In this document: positions 19,487 through 28,183 of the stretch, one piece after another | How positions within the stretch are numbered: position 1 is the first letter of the stretch | Layout of the letters: every line of letters starts with the position of its first letter | Origin: CBDCYS01 sp965224215 | Lineage (GTDB): Bacteria; Acidobacteriota; Terriglobia; Bryobacterales; UBA6623 | Reading direction: 5' to 3' | Assembly: GCA_965224215.1 (NCBI GenBank) | Contig: CBDCYS010000055.1 | Span: 85,928 to 149,927, forward strand | Length of the DNA stretch: 64,000 nt | Translations under genes and position numbers: made by a program | The notes under the pieces: model-generated | Told to the model about the DNA's origin: nothing | The model's database searches: none | Seen by the model: the letters and a program-made list of their open reading frames with translations, nothing else

Positions 19487-19504
19487 CGGATTGCCGCATG
19501 TGAC
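19472..19504. repeat. 16-bp tandem duplication over a stop codon
   Basis: GATTGCCGCATGTGAC at 19472-19487 and again at 19489-19504. The first copy contains the last codons and stop of the methyltransferase gene; the second is non-coding. Confidence 0.75.
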
Positions 19505-19522
19505 AGCATCCCAGGATGCCGT

Positions 19523-19542
19523 GGGCGTAGCACGCTATGCCC
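19523..19542. repeat. dispersed palindrome, second copy
   Basis: GGGCGTAGCACGCTATGCCC followed by CTACATA, one mismatch from the copy at 6058. It lies between the methyltransferase gene and the tctC-like gene. Confidence 0.6.
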
Positions 19543-19566
19543 CTACATAGGCCGACGTTTTCTTCT

Positions 19567-20538
19567 ATGCTGACAGCGATGTCTTTCGGCAAGGTTACCG
19601 CGCTACTCGCAGCGGCGTTACTGTTGACGGGCTGTCAATCAGAGGATGGTCCATTCCCCTCGCGTGAGCTGAAGTTGATCGTTCAGGCCTCGCCCGGCGG
19701 CCTCTCCGACTCGGTGTCCCGCATCATAGCGAGTCTCAGCGAGGCTGATCTCGGGGTCCCCATCGTCTGTGAGAACAAGCCGGGAGCCAGCGGAGCACTG
19801 GCGTTTTCTTATGTCACCCGGCGGCCCCCGGATGGTTACACCATCGGCCACGCTCCGGTGGAAATCGCCATGGTCCGGTCGCTTGGCTACGCGGACGTCG
19901 GCCCGGAGGACATGGACTTGATCTGCCTGGTGCAAAAGTCTCCGCCGGTGCTGGTCGTTCGGTCCGATTCGCCCTGGAAGAGCTTCGATGAGTTTCTCAA
20001 CGCCGCGCGAGAGCGGCCGGGGGAACTCATCATGGCCAACTCGGGCACGGGTTCGATCTGGCATTTCAACACGCTGTTGATGGAAAAGTACGCCGATTTC
20101 AGAGTCACGCATGTGCCCTACTCAGGCTCGTCGGGCTCCTTGGCTTCGCTATTGGGGGGACACGTGGATGCGGTCATTTCTGGAGCCGCGGAGGCGGTTG
20201 CCAATGTGCAAGCCGGGCGGTTGCGGCCATTGATCGTTCTTGCGCCGGATCGCTCTCAGCTTTACCCCGATGTGCCCACCACGCACGAGCTCGGCTATCC
20301 CTTCGGCGCACCGGCATGGGGCGGGTTCTTCGGCCCGAAAGGCATCCCGCAAGGCGTGAAGACCAAATTGCAGAACGCGTTTCGAAAGGCCTACGATAAT
20401 CCAGAGTGGAAAAAGCTCTGCAAGGAACGCGGCATGGAACCAGTCTTCCTTGACAGCGAGGAGTTCCACGAGTTCGCGATGGCGCAGTCGGAATTCTTCG
20501 GTAAGGAGATCCCACAGTTGTTGACGATGGAGCGCTGA
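19567..20538 (+). CDS. TctC/Bug-family substrate-binding lipoprotein
   Basis: 323 residues, an extracytoplasmic solute-binding protein of the tripartite tricarboxylate transporter (TTT) type. Signal peptide with lipobox LLTGC, then the family sequence: LKLIVQASPGGLSDSVSRII, VCENKPGASGALAFSYV, PPDGYTIG, VTHVPYSGSSGSLASLLGGHVD, and PEWKKLCKERGMEP. These proteins bind small carboxylates. No tctA/tctB membrane genes are nearby, so it is an orphan binding protein, as many Bug proteins are. Start ATG 19567 or 19579; an upstream ATG at 19537 falls in the palindromic repeat and is unlikely. Confidence 0.88.
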   Translation: MLTAMSFGKVTALLAAALLLTGCQSEDGPFPSRELKLIVQASPGGLSDSVSRIIASLSEADLGVPIVCENKPGASGALAFSYVTRRPPDGYTIGHAPVEIAMVRSLGYADVGPEDMDLICLVQKSPPVLVVRSDSPWKSFDEFLNAARERPGELIMANSGTGSIWHFNTLLMEKYADFRVTHVPYSGSSGSLASLLGGHVDAVISGAAEAVANVQAGRLRPLIVLAPDRSQLYPDVPTTHELGYPFGAPAWGGFFGPKGIPQGVKTKLQNAFRKAYDNPEWKKLCKERGMEPVFLDSEEFHEFAMAQSEFFGKEIPQLLTMER

Positions 20539-20676
20539 GCGAGTTCGACGTTTGTTCCAAAGCGTTGGCTTGCCCGGCTTGATGGAGGGCTTGCACGGGA
20601 CGAAGCGATGGCTCCCATTCCGCCGGCCCATGTATTCTGGTAGTTGCGGCAAACGTGCCGCCGCCCGGAACCCCTA

Positions 20677-21264
20677 ATGTCCAACATGCCCGTCACTGCT
20701 TCGGATCGCGAAATCACGACGAGCGATGATCCGATCGCGCTTGAGGTGCCTCAGTGTGACCTGGGAATAGGAAACGTCATTCTGTCCCCGGATTCGAAAG
20801 GCTTGATCGAGGACGTGCGGGTCAACCCCTTCCTGCTGTGGCCGGACGATCGAGGCTACTTCCTCGAAGTCACTCGAATCCAGGAAGGTTTGCCAAAGGA
20901 CTTCCCTGCCGAGTCAACGCAGGTTTCGGCGGCGCTCAGCTACCCCGGCACGATCAAGGCATTCCACTATCACCTGCATCAGACCGACTTCTGGGTTCCA
21001 GCTCAGGGTATGTTCCAGGTGGTTCTGGTCGACCTGAGAAAGGGATCGAAAACGTTCGGCGTCCGCAATACCCTCCACGTGGGTGCGCTACGCCCTTGGC
21101 AGATCTTGATTCCGCCCGGCGTGGGGCACGGTTACAAGGTCGTCGGAACGAGTCCAGCCATGCTGATCTACGTGACAGACCGCGTCTACAACCCCCAAGA
21201 CGAGAGACGCATCTCCTACAACGATCCCAACATCGCCTACGACTGGGAGACACAGCACAAATGA
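20677..21264 (+). CDS. rfbC: dTDP-4-dehydrorhamnose 3,5-epimerase-like cupin
   Basis: 195 residues of the RmlC cupin family, which converts dTDP-4-keto-6-deoxyglucose to dTDP-4-keto-rhamnose for cell-surface polysaccharide. Visible: FLLWPDDRGYFLEVTR, IKAFHYHLHQTDFWV (the histidine-rich active-site strand), MFQVVLVDLRKGSKTFG, and IPPGVGHGYKVVG. The active-site block differs from the usual RGLHxQ wording, so it may act on a related nucleotide sugar. Its stop overlaps the rfbB start (ATGA), so the two are translated together. rfbA and rfbD are not in the window. Confidence 0.82.
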   Translation: MSNMPVTASDREITTSDDPIALEVPQCDLGIGNVILSPDSKGLIEDVRVNPFLLWPDDRGYFLEVTRIQEGLPKDFPAESTQVSAALSYPGTIKAFHYHLHQTDFWVPAQGMFQVVLVDLRKGSKTFGVRNTLHVGALRPWQILIPPGVGHGYKVVGTSPAMLIYVTDRVYNPQDERRISYNDPNIAYDWETQHK

Positions 21265-22298
21265 AGCTTTTCGTCACGGGCGGAGCCGGCTTTATCGGGT
21301 CCGCTTTCGTGCGGCTTACGCTTGCGAGCGACGCCGCGGACGAAGTCCTCAACTTCGACGCCCTCACCTACGCCGGCAACCTCGAGAACCTGGCGGCGGT
21401 TGCTGACAATCCTCGCTACCAATTCCTGAAGGGAAATATTTGCGACGCCGGCGCAGTCGATCGCGCAGTTGCTGATTTCAAGCCCGACGCGATTGTACAC
21501 TTCGCCGCCGAGTCGCACGTGGACCGTGCCATCCTCTCACCCAAGCCCGTTGTCGAGACGAACTTCATCGGCACTTTCAATCTTCTGGAAGGGGCCCGCA
21601 AGCACAAGACGCGGCGTTTCCAGCACGTTTCGACCGACGAGGTCTACGGCAGCATCGACGCGCCGGCGGAAGCCGACGAGAGCTATCCGCTCAAGCCCAG
21701 CAGCGCCTACTCCGCCTCGAAGGCAGGCGCGGATCTGCTGGCGCTTTCCTACGTAACGACCTACAAGCTCGATGTTGTCGTCACGCGTGCCTCGAACAAC
21801 TACGGGCCCTATCAGTTCCCTGAAAAGCTGATTCCGTTGATGATCTCCAATGCTTTAGAGGATAAGCCGCTGCCGATCTACGGGGATGGTCAGCAAGTGC
21901 GGGACTGGCTCTATGTCGACGATCACTGCCGCGCGATTCGTGCGGTGCTCGAAAAAGGCCGGGCCGGAGAGGTGTACAACATCGGCGGCAACCGGGCCTT
22001 GCCGAACATCGATGTAGTGCATAAGATTCTGACGGCAACCGGCAAGCCCGAGAGCCTGCTGAAAACAGTGGAGGACCGCCCCGGACATGACCGCCGCTAC
22101 GCACTGACCAGCGAGAAGATCCTGGAGGAAACCGGTTGGGCGCCGGCGGTCGAGTTCGAGCAAGGCTTAGCCGATTCCGTGGCGTGGTACATCGGGAATT
22201 CAGACTGGGTTTCACGTGTTCGCTCCGGCGAATACCAAACCTACTACGAACAGAACTATGGCCAGCGGGACGCGGAGCTGAAACGGCTAGTCCACTAG
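21261..22298 (+). CDS. rfbB: dTDP-glucose 4,6-dehydratase
   Basis: 345 residues, extended short-chain dehydrogenase family; turns dTDP-glucose into dTDP-4-keto-6-deoxyglucose. N-terminal NAD loop GGAGFIGSAF (7-16), FAAESHVDRAI typical of RmlB, catalytic THR/SER of STDEVYG, the YSASKAGAD Tyr-Lys pair, and NNYGPYQFPEKLIPL and GDGQQVRDWLYVDDH, both diagnostic for this enzyme. Length is standard. Coupled to the preceding epimerase gene by a 4-nt overlap; together they supply activated 6-deoxyhexose. Confidence 0.95.
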   Translation: MKLFVTGGAGFIGSAFVRLTLASDAADEVLNFDALTYAGNLENLAAVADNPRYQFLKGNICDAGAVDRAVADFKPDAIVHFAAESHVDRAILSPKPVVETNFIGTFNLLEGARKHKTRRFQHVSTDEVYGSIDAPAEADESYPLKPSSAYSASKAGADLLALSYVTTYKLDVVVTRASNNYGPYQFPEKLIPLMISNALEDKPLPIYGDGQQVRDWLYVDDHCRAIRAVLEKGRAGEVYNIGGNRALPNIDVVHKILTATGKPESLLKTVEDRPGHDRRYALTSEKILEETGWAPAVEFEQGLADSVAWYIGNSDWVSRVRSGEYQTYYEQNYGQRDAELKRLVH

Positions 22299-22363
22299 CC
22301 GTAAGTCTCCAGCCTGCACGAACCTTCGTCTCACGCTTTTCGTCAGGCTGGCCTCGAATACGG

Positions 22364-22369
22364 TATACT
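22364..22369 (+). promoter_or_regulatory. -10 element of the his operon
   Basis: TATACT ends 8 nt before the leader-peptide ATG at 22378. A weak -35 (TCGTCA) is about 17 nt upstream. With this spacing transcription would start at or next to the leader ATG, so the leader would be translated from a nearly leaderless RNA. Confidence 0.6.
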
Positions 22370-22377
22370 GCGTTTCT

Positions 22378-22443
22378 ATGCGGTCCGCTCTGCATCATCG
22401 GCATACACATTACGCGCGGCATCATGTGCGCGTCAGCCGGTAG
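22378..22443 (+). CDS. hisL: his operon leader peptide
   Basis: A 21-residue peptide, MRSALHHRHTHYARHHVRVSR, read ATG to TAG just before an intrinsic terminator and the first his gene. Six of eleven consecutive residues (6-16) are histidine, in the pattern HH-R-H-T-H-YAR-HH. By the well-studied enterobacterial mechanism, a ribosome stalls at the His codons when charged tRNA-His is scarce, and this changes RNA folding so the downstream terminator does not form. The TAG stop lies inside the segment that can pair with the terminator's left arm. Too short for ordinary gene finding. Confidence 0.85.
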   Translation: MRSALHHRHTHYARHHVRVSR

Positions 22444-22519
22444 CGGGGAACGCACTCAGTAACAGCAGTAGAGATCGTTAAGTTCCTAGCCCGCCGGCCA
22501 CTAGCCGCGCGGGCTTTTT
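22436..22519 (+). promoter_or_regulatory. his attenuator (antiterminator/terminator pair)
   Basis: Terminator: AGCCCGC (22488-22494) with GCGGGCT (22509-22515), extended by CGGC/GCCG and one bulged C, followed by five T. Antiterminator: GCCGG (22436-22440) and CGGG (22444-22447), flanking the leader stop codon, can pair with CCGGC (22494-22498) and CCCG (22490-22493), which would consume the left arm. A ribosome finishing the leader covers the first segment and lets the terminator form; one stalled at His codons leaves it free. Confidence 0.75.
22488..22519 (+). terminator. intrinsic terminator of the his attenuator
   Basis: GC-rich hairpin with a 5-nt loop and a T5 tract, ending 14 nt before hisI. 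Its position between leader peptide and structural genes marks it as a regulated terminator. Confidence 0.85.
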
Positions 22520-22533
22520 CTATAGGTGCACCA

Positions 22534-22914
22534 ATGAATCTAGATTTCACAAAACTGGACGGTTTGATCCCCGCCGTCATTCAAGATGAGGGCGACGGTG
22601 AAGTTCTCATGGTGGGATTCATGAACGAGGAATCGTTCAGCAAAACGATTGAATCCGGGAAAGTGACCTTCTTCAGCCGCTCTCGTAACGAACTATGGAC
22701 CAAGGGCGGCACCTCGGGACACTATTTGCTGGTAAAGGACATCCGGGTCGACTGCGATAACGACACCCTTTTGATCAAAGCAGAAGCTCTGGGACCAGGC
22801 GTTTGCCATAATGGATTCCGCAGTTGCTTCTTCCGCCGATTCGAAGACGGAACATGGAAACAGAGCGCCGAGCGCGCTTACGACCCCGGTAAGGTTTACG
22901 AGTCGAAGGGCTAG
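22534..22914 (+). CDS. hisI: phosphoribosyl-AMP cyclohydrolase
   Basis: 126 residues, third step of histidine synthesis: opens the purine ring of phosphoribosyl-AMP. The HisI fold is shown by VLMVGFMNEESFSKTI, FFSRSRNELWTKG, the metal-binding DCDNDTLL and the C-terminal zinc cysteines in GVCHNGFRSCFF. It is the monofunctional form; no HisE pyrophosphatase domain is attached. First structural gene after the attenuator, separated from hisD by 126 nt. Confidence 0.95.
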   Translation: MNLDFTKLDGLIPAVIQDEGDGEVLMVGFMNEESFSKTIESGKVTFFSRSRNELWTKGGTSGHYLLVKDIRVDCDNDTLLIKAEALGPGVCHNGFRSCFFRRFEDGTWKQSAERAYDPGKVYESKG

Positions 22915-23040
22915 AACGAGAGCGGCCAACGCAGTGCGCCCGGTGACGAGCAAAGGGATCGTTGCAGACCCGCGAGCGTTTACACTCCCGGCCGGACGCA
23001 AGGGGAAGCCGACGAGCGCAATGCAAACGGCTTGCAACCA

Positions 23041-24297
23041 ATGCTGAAAATCATTCCGAGTAGCGACAAAGAGGCGGTTGAGGCCCTGTTCACGCGCCGC
23101 GCCGCCCGGCTCGGAGATGCCGAAGCCGTCGTCGAGCCGATCCTTGAGGCAGTTAAGGATCGCGGTGACGAGGCGCTGGTCGACTACGCCAAGCGCCTGG
23201 ACGGTTTAAAGGCCGACTCGGTTCGCGTCCCGCTCGAGGCAATCAAGAAGGCCAGGCAGAGGCTGTCGCCAAGCTTCCGGGCTGCGGCCAGATTTGCCGC
23301 GGCACGGATTCGCCAGTACGCCCGGCTTCAGATGCCGCAGTCTTGGATAAAGAGTGTGGAGGCCGGTTTGCAGCTCGGGCAACTGATTCGCCCGCTGCAC
23401 TCAGCCGCTGCCTACATTCCCGGCGGACGGTATCCGCTGCCTTCCACTCTGATGATGACGGTTTTGCCGGCGCAGATCGCCGGCGTCAAGGTGATCTCGG
23501 TGGCCTCGCCAAACCCAGCCCGGGAAACGCTCGGGACCGCGGGACTGTTTGGCGTTAGGAACTTCTTCCATATGGGCGGCGCACAGGCAATCGCCGCGTT
23601 TGCTTTTGGCACCGAAACGGTCCCGCGCGCTGACCGCATCGTCGGGCCCGGCAACGTCTATGTCGCCGCCGCCAAGAAACTACTGGCCGGAGAAGTGGGA
23701 ATCGATTTCGTGGCTGGGCCCACGGAGATTATGTTCATCTCAACCAGCGCCGGCGACGCCCGTCTGCTGGCCGCTGACATGCTGGCTCAAGCCGAGCATG
23801 ACGTCGACGCTTGTGCGATCTTGCTGACAACATCGAAGATCTTGGCGCGCAATGTCGCCGCGGAAGTCGAGCGCCAGCTTGCGACGCTGCCCACTCAGGC
23901 TGTCGCCTCCCAGTCCATTGCCGAGAACAGTGCCGTGGTCTTGACGGCTTCGATCGATGAGGCGATGGAAATCTCGAACCGTTTTGCCCCCGAGCACTTG
24001 TCGGTTCCCGACGAATCATTTCTTTCCAAAGTCACTAGTGCCGGCAGCGTCTTCATCGGGAGCTGGAGTCCGGAAGCCGCCGGTGACTACGCCTCGGGAC
24101 CAAGTCATGTCCTGCCGACCGGTGGTGCGGCCCGCTTGCGCGGCGGCCTCTCGGTGATGGATTTCTTGAAGATTATTTCCGTTCAGAAACTGGCGCCCGA
24201 GGCCCTGTGGCGCCTGGCGCCATCGATCGTCACGCTGGCACGTGCCGAGGGCCTAGAGGCCCATGCCCGTTCGATCGAGTTACGGATCGATGGCTAA
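23041..24297 (+). CDS. hisD: histidinol dehydrogenase
   Basis: 418 residues; oxidises L-histidinol to histidine in two NAD-linked steps, the last of the pathway. Diagnostic stretches: IPGGRYPLPSTLMMTVLPA, GGAQAIAAFAFGT, VGPGNVYVAAAK, DFVAGPTEI, DMLAQAEHD (zinc ligands), RFAPEHLSV and the C-terminal GDYASGPSHVLPTGGAAR. ATG 23041 is taken as start because the family sequence begins at MLKIIPSS; upstream TTG 23032 is less likely. Overlaps hisC by 8 nt. Confidence 0.96.
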   Translation: MLKIIPSSDKEAVEALFTRRAARLGDAEAVVEPILEAVKDRGDEALVDYAKRLDGLKADSVRVPLEAIKKARQRLSPSFRAAARFAAARIRQYARLQMPQSWIKSVEAGLQLGQLIRPLHSAAAYIPGGRYPLPSTLMMTVLPAQIAGVKVISVASPNPARETLGTAGLFGVRNFFHMGGAQAIAAFAFGTETVPRADRIVGPGNVYVAAAKKLLAGEVGIDFVAGPTEIMFISTSAGDARLLAADMLAQAEHDVDACAILLTTSKILARNVAAEVERQLATLPTQAVASQSIAENSAVVLTASIDEAMEISNRFAPEHLSVPDESFLSKVTSAGSVFIGSWSPEAAGDYASGPSHVLPTGGAARLRGGLSVMDFLKIISVQKLAPEALWRLAPSIVTLARAEGLEAHARSIELRIDG

Positions 24298-25375
24298 GCA
24301 ACCTTCCATCAAGCTGCCCCGGCCGAGGGCGGCAGTGCGCGAGATGTCGCCCTACGTCCCCCCCACCGGCGGCCGCACCGGTAAGTTGCGTCTGGATTTC
24401 AATGAGAACACCGTCGGCTGCTCGCCGCGGGTTCTCAGAGCTCTCAAGAAAAACGCGACTCGGGAACTGCTTTCGGTCTATCCCGAATATGAAGGCGCAC
24501 GACAGAGAGTTGCCCCATTCTTCGGAGTCAAGCCGGACCAGATGACCTTCTCCGACGGCACCGACGAGGCCATCCAGGTGCTCGTATCGACCTACGTCGA
24601 CCATGGGGACGAAGTGGTCATTCCGTGGCCCACCTTCCCGATCTTTCGCGTGGCGGTTGAGCTGGCCGGAGGAACGCCGCGCTTTATTCCCTACGCGGAG
24701 CCGGAGCTGGCGTTTCCTCTGCGGCAACTGCTTGGGGCGATCACCGGGAAAACGCGGCTCGTCCTGATTGCGAATCCCAACAACCCGACCGGCTCGGCCA
24801 TTGGACTCGCCGATATCGAGAAGATCCTGCGAAAAGCCCGTAGCGCGGCGGTGCTCATCGACGAGGCCTATTTCGAGTTCTATGGCGTGACGGCGCTCGA
24901 ACTGTTAAAGCGCTACCCCAACCTGTTTGTGAGCCGGACGTTTTCGAAGGTCTACGGAATGGCCGGTCTTCGTGTCGGGTGTTTGTTCTCGCGGGCCGAA
25001 AATATCAGCGCTTTCAGAAAAGTGCAGTCGCCGTATAGCGTCAATTCACTGGCAATTATTTGCGCCATCGAAGCAATTCAAGATCAGGACTATATCCAAA
25101 CCTATGTGGCCGAGGTGCTTGAATCGCGGGACATGCTGCGATCCGGACTGGACCACCTGGGGCTGCCCTACTTCGCAACCGAGGCAAACTTTGTGTTGGT
25201 GAAATTCGGAGCGCGCGCGAAGGATGTCTACCAGGGGCTACGGGAAAAAGGCTTGCTTGTGCGCGACCGCAGCCACGAAGTCCCGGGCACGATCCGGATT
25301 ACGGCAGGCAAGAAATCGCAGGTTCGCAAGCTGCTGAAATTGTTGCCCGAGGTGATGACATCATGCGGGTACTGA
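24290..25375 (+). CDS. hisC: histidinol-phosphate aminotransferase
   Basis: 361 residues, fold-type I PLP enzyme that transfers the amino group of glutamate to imidazole acetol phosphate. Seen: LRLDFNENTVGCSPRVL, SDGTDEAIQVLVSTY, IANPNNPTG, VLIDEAYFEF, and the PLP lysine in SRTFSKVYGMAGLRVG, with RITAG near the end binding the substrate carboxylate or phosphate. Start ATG 24290 overlaps the hisD stop, indicating coupling; the upstream extension to 24263 lies wholly inside hisD. Confidence 0.95.
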   Translation: MAKQPSIKLPRPRAAVREMSPYVPPTGGRTGKLRLDFNENTVGCSPRVLRALKKNATRELLSVYPEYEGARQRVAPFFGVKPDQMTFSDGTDEAIQVLVSTYVDHGDEVVIPWPTFPIFRVAVELAGGTPRFIPYAEPELAFPLRQLLGAITGKTRLVLIANPNNPTGSAIGLADIEKILRKARSAAVLIDEAYFEFYGVTALELLKRYPNLFVSRTFSKVYGMAGLRVGCLFSRAENISAFRKVQSPYSVNSLAIICAIEAIQDQDYIQTYVAEVLESRDMLRSGLDHLGLPYFATEANFVLVKFGARAKDVYQGLREKGLLVRDRSHEVPGTIRITAGKKSQVRKLLKLLPEVMTSCGY

Positions 25376-26031
25376 TTTTCGACATGGACGGCGTGCTCGT
25401 CGACCCCACCGATTCCTATCGCCAAACACTGATCGATACCGTGGCTCACTTCAGTGGGAATCTGCTGACCCAAGAGCGAATCGTTGAGATGAAGAACAGT
25501 GGTGGATACAACGACGATTGCGTGATCGCGCGGGATGTGTTGCGAGAGTTCGGAGTCGAGATCGGCTACGACGAGGTCCACGAGTACTTTGAGGAACTTT
25601 TCTGGGGAACCGGAAACGATGGGATGATTCTGCGGGAGCGCTGGCTGGTTGAGGAGCAGGTTCTCTCGAGTCTGGCGAGCAGTTATCGCCTAGCGGTTTA
25701 TACGGGGCGGCCCGATAGGGCAGCGCGATTCACGCTGGACCGTTTCGCGAAAGGGACCGCATTCGATCCTGTTGTGACCAGCGACCATGTCGAAAACCAC
25801 AAGCCGGCGCCTGATGGACTGCTGCGGGCGCTCGAACAACTGCCCGGGTGCGAGCCGACTTACGTGGGCGACAACGTCGACGATGGCCGCTGCGCGCGGG
25901 CCGCGGGCATTCCATTCGTGGGCATAGCGGCGGCGGATGCGCCGAGGCGAGAGGAGATTATTCGCCTCTTCCAGCAGGACGGCGCTAGGGCAGTCATAGA
26001 GAACATCAACGAACTGGAATCGGTGCTGTGA
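25363..26031 (+). CDS. HAD-superfamily phosphatase in the his operon (candidate histidinol-phosphatase)
   Basis: 222 residues, HAD subfamily IA: motif I DMDGVLVDPTDS (nucleophile Asp6, acid/base Asp8), motif II TGRPDRAA, motif III Lys in ENHKPAPDG, motif IV VGDNVDDGRCARAAG. It overlaps hisC by 13 nt and is followed by hisB after 2 nt, so it is made with the His enzymes. The neighbouring hisB encodes only the dehydratase, and no PHP-type or HisN-type histidinol-phosphatase is in the cluster, so this gene is the natural candidate for the missing dephosphorylation of histidinol phosphate. That role is inference from position and fold. Confidence 0.8.
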   Translation: MRVLIFDMDGVLVDPTDSYRQTLIDTVAHFSGNLLTQERIVEMKNSGGYNDDCVIARDVLREFGVEIGYDEVHEYFEELFWGTGNDGMILRERWLVEEQVLSSLASSYRLAVYTGRPDRAARFTLDRFAKGTAFDPVVTSDHVENHKPAPDGLLRALEQLPGCEPTYVGDNVDDGRCARAAGIPFVGIAAADAPRREEIIRLFQQDGARAVIENINELESVL

Positions 26032-26033
26032 CC

Positions 26034-26687
26034 ATGCGCAAAGCGATCATCGACCGCAACACGAAGGAAACGCAGATCCAGGCCAAGCTTGTGATCGATG
26101 GTAAGGGGCGCTACAACGTCGCCACTGGCATCCGCTTCTTCGACCACATGCTTGAGCTGTTCGCCAAGCACGGCGGCTTTGATCTCGACCTCACCGCTGG
26201 CGGGGACCTCGATGTCGACCAGCATCACACGGTCGAAGATGTCGGGATTGTACTCGGACAGTGTTTTGCCAAGGCTTTGGGCGATCGGGTTGGAATCAAT
26301 CGCGCCGGCTACTTCGTTCTGCCAATGGACGAGACGCTGGCCGTGGTGGCGGTGGACCTCGGTGGCCGCCCCGCGCTGGTCTACCACGCTCCGACCCGCT
26401 ACCGGCTCGTCGGTGACCTACAAACGGAGTTGCTGCATGATTTCTTCGACGGATTCGCCACCCACTGCGGCGCGAATCTGCACGCGCGGGTGATGTACGG
26501 CCGCTCCAACCATCACAAGATCGAAGCCATTTTCAAATGTTTCGCGCGGGCCATGCGGTATGCCTGCTCGAAAGACGCACGGCTAAAGGATCAGCTTCCG
26601 AGCACAAAGGGACTGCTGGAAGGCACGAAGAAGCATGCCAAGAAGACAAGCGATAGAAAGCGGGTGTCGCGGCCTGTAGGAACATGA
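26034..26687 (+). CDS. hisB: imidazoleglycerol-phosphate dehydratase
   Basis: 217 residues; Mn-dependent dehydration of imidazole glycerol phosphate. The two metal-binding blocks are present: GIRFFDHMLELFAKHGGFDL, DVDQHHTVEDVGIVLGQ, and later HDFFDGFATHCGANLHA and NHHKIEAIFK. Monofunctional form without the phosphatase domain of enterobacterial HisB. The last 25 or so residues are a basic tail (KKHAKKTSDRKR) beyond the usual end. GTG 26028 is an alternative start. Overlaps hisH by 4 nt. Confidence 0.95.
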   Translation: MRKAIIDRNTKETQIQAKLVIDGKGRYNVATGIRFFDHMLELFAKHGGFDLDLTAGGDLDVDQHHTVEDVGIVLGQCFAKALGDRVGINRAGYFVLPMDETLAVVAVDLGGRPALVYHAPTRYRLVGDLQTELLHDFFDGFATHCGANLHARVMYGRSNHHKIEAIFKCFARAMRYACSKDARLKDQLPSTKGLLEGTKKHAKKTSDRKRVSRPVGT

Positions 26688-27279
26688 TAGCCATCTTCGA
26701 CTACGGTGCCGGTAACCTCCGCTCCGTCGAGAACACGCTGGACTCGATCGGGGCCAAGTACGAGATCGTCTCGAACGCGGACGGACTCCTCCAGGCTGAC
26801 AAGATCATCCTTCCAGGTGTCGGGCACTTCGGACAGTTGATCCGATCAATCGATTCACTCGGCGTGCGTGAAACCTTTCGAGAACGTATTGCAGCCGGAA
26901 TCCCCTTCCTCGGAATTTGCCTCGGCATGCAGGCTTTGTTCGACGGCAGCGAAGAGGCTCCCGAGTTGCGAGGATTCGGTGTCTACCCCGGAGAGGTGCG
27001 ACGTTTCGCGGCCGACGCCCGGGTCCCCCATATGGGCTGGAACGAGCTTGAGCTGCAAGGCCAGCCGCGCTTATTACAGGGAGTTGGCCCGCGCCCCTAT
27101 GTTTATTTCGCCCACAGCTACTACGTGCCCGCGGAAGTAGCGGGCGAGCGGGCTGCCGCAATTTGCGATTACGGCATTCGCTATGCCGCGGCAATTGAAT
27201 CTGAAAACGTCTTCGGAGTGCAGTTTCATCCCGAGAAATCAGGAGATCTCGGCCAGCAGGTCGTGCGGAACTTTCTGGC

Positions 27280-27286
<7 letters not shown>
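26684..27286 (+). CDS. hisH: imidazole glycerol phosphate synthase, glutaminase subunit
   Basis: 200 residues, class I glutamine amidotransferase that feeds ammonia to HisF. Triad visible: Cys79 in GICLGMQ, His182 and Glu184 in QFHPEKS. N-terminal FDYGAGNLRSVENTL and LPGVGHFGQ are HisH-specific. It overlaps hisB at the start (ATGA) and hisF at the end (7 nt), consistent with equimolar production of the two synthase subunits. Confidence 0.96.
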
Positions 27287-28044
<758 letters not shown>

Positions 28045-28183
28045 ACCGCTTTTCTCAGCACGTGGCGAGGCGAAGACGGGACGCTGCTTGAGTTCGGCGG
28101 CATCAAATCATCAAATCGACGTTTGCGTCAAACAGCCAATGCTTCGTGCTAATCTAACCTCCAGCGGTCATTTGGGCATTTTG

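Noticed and set aside
26034..26687. Bifunctional HisB (phosphatase plus dehydratase)
   Set aside because: The protein starts directly in the dehydratase domain; a separate HAD gene precedes it.
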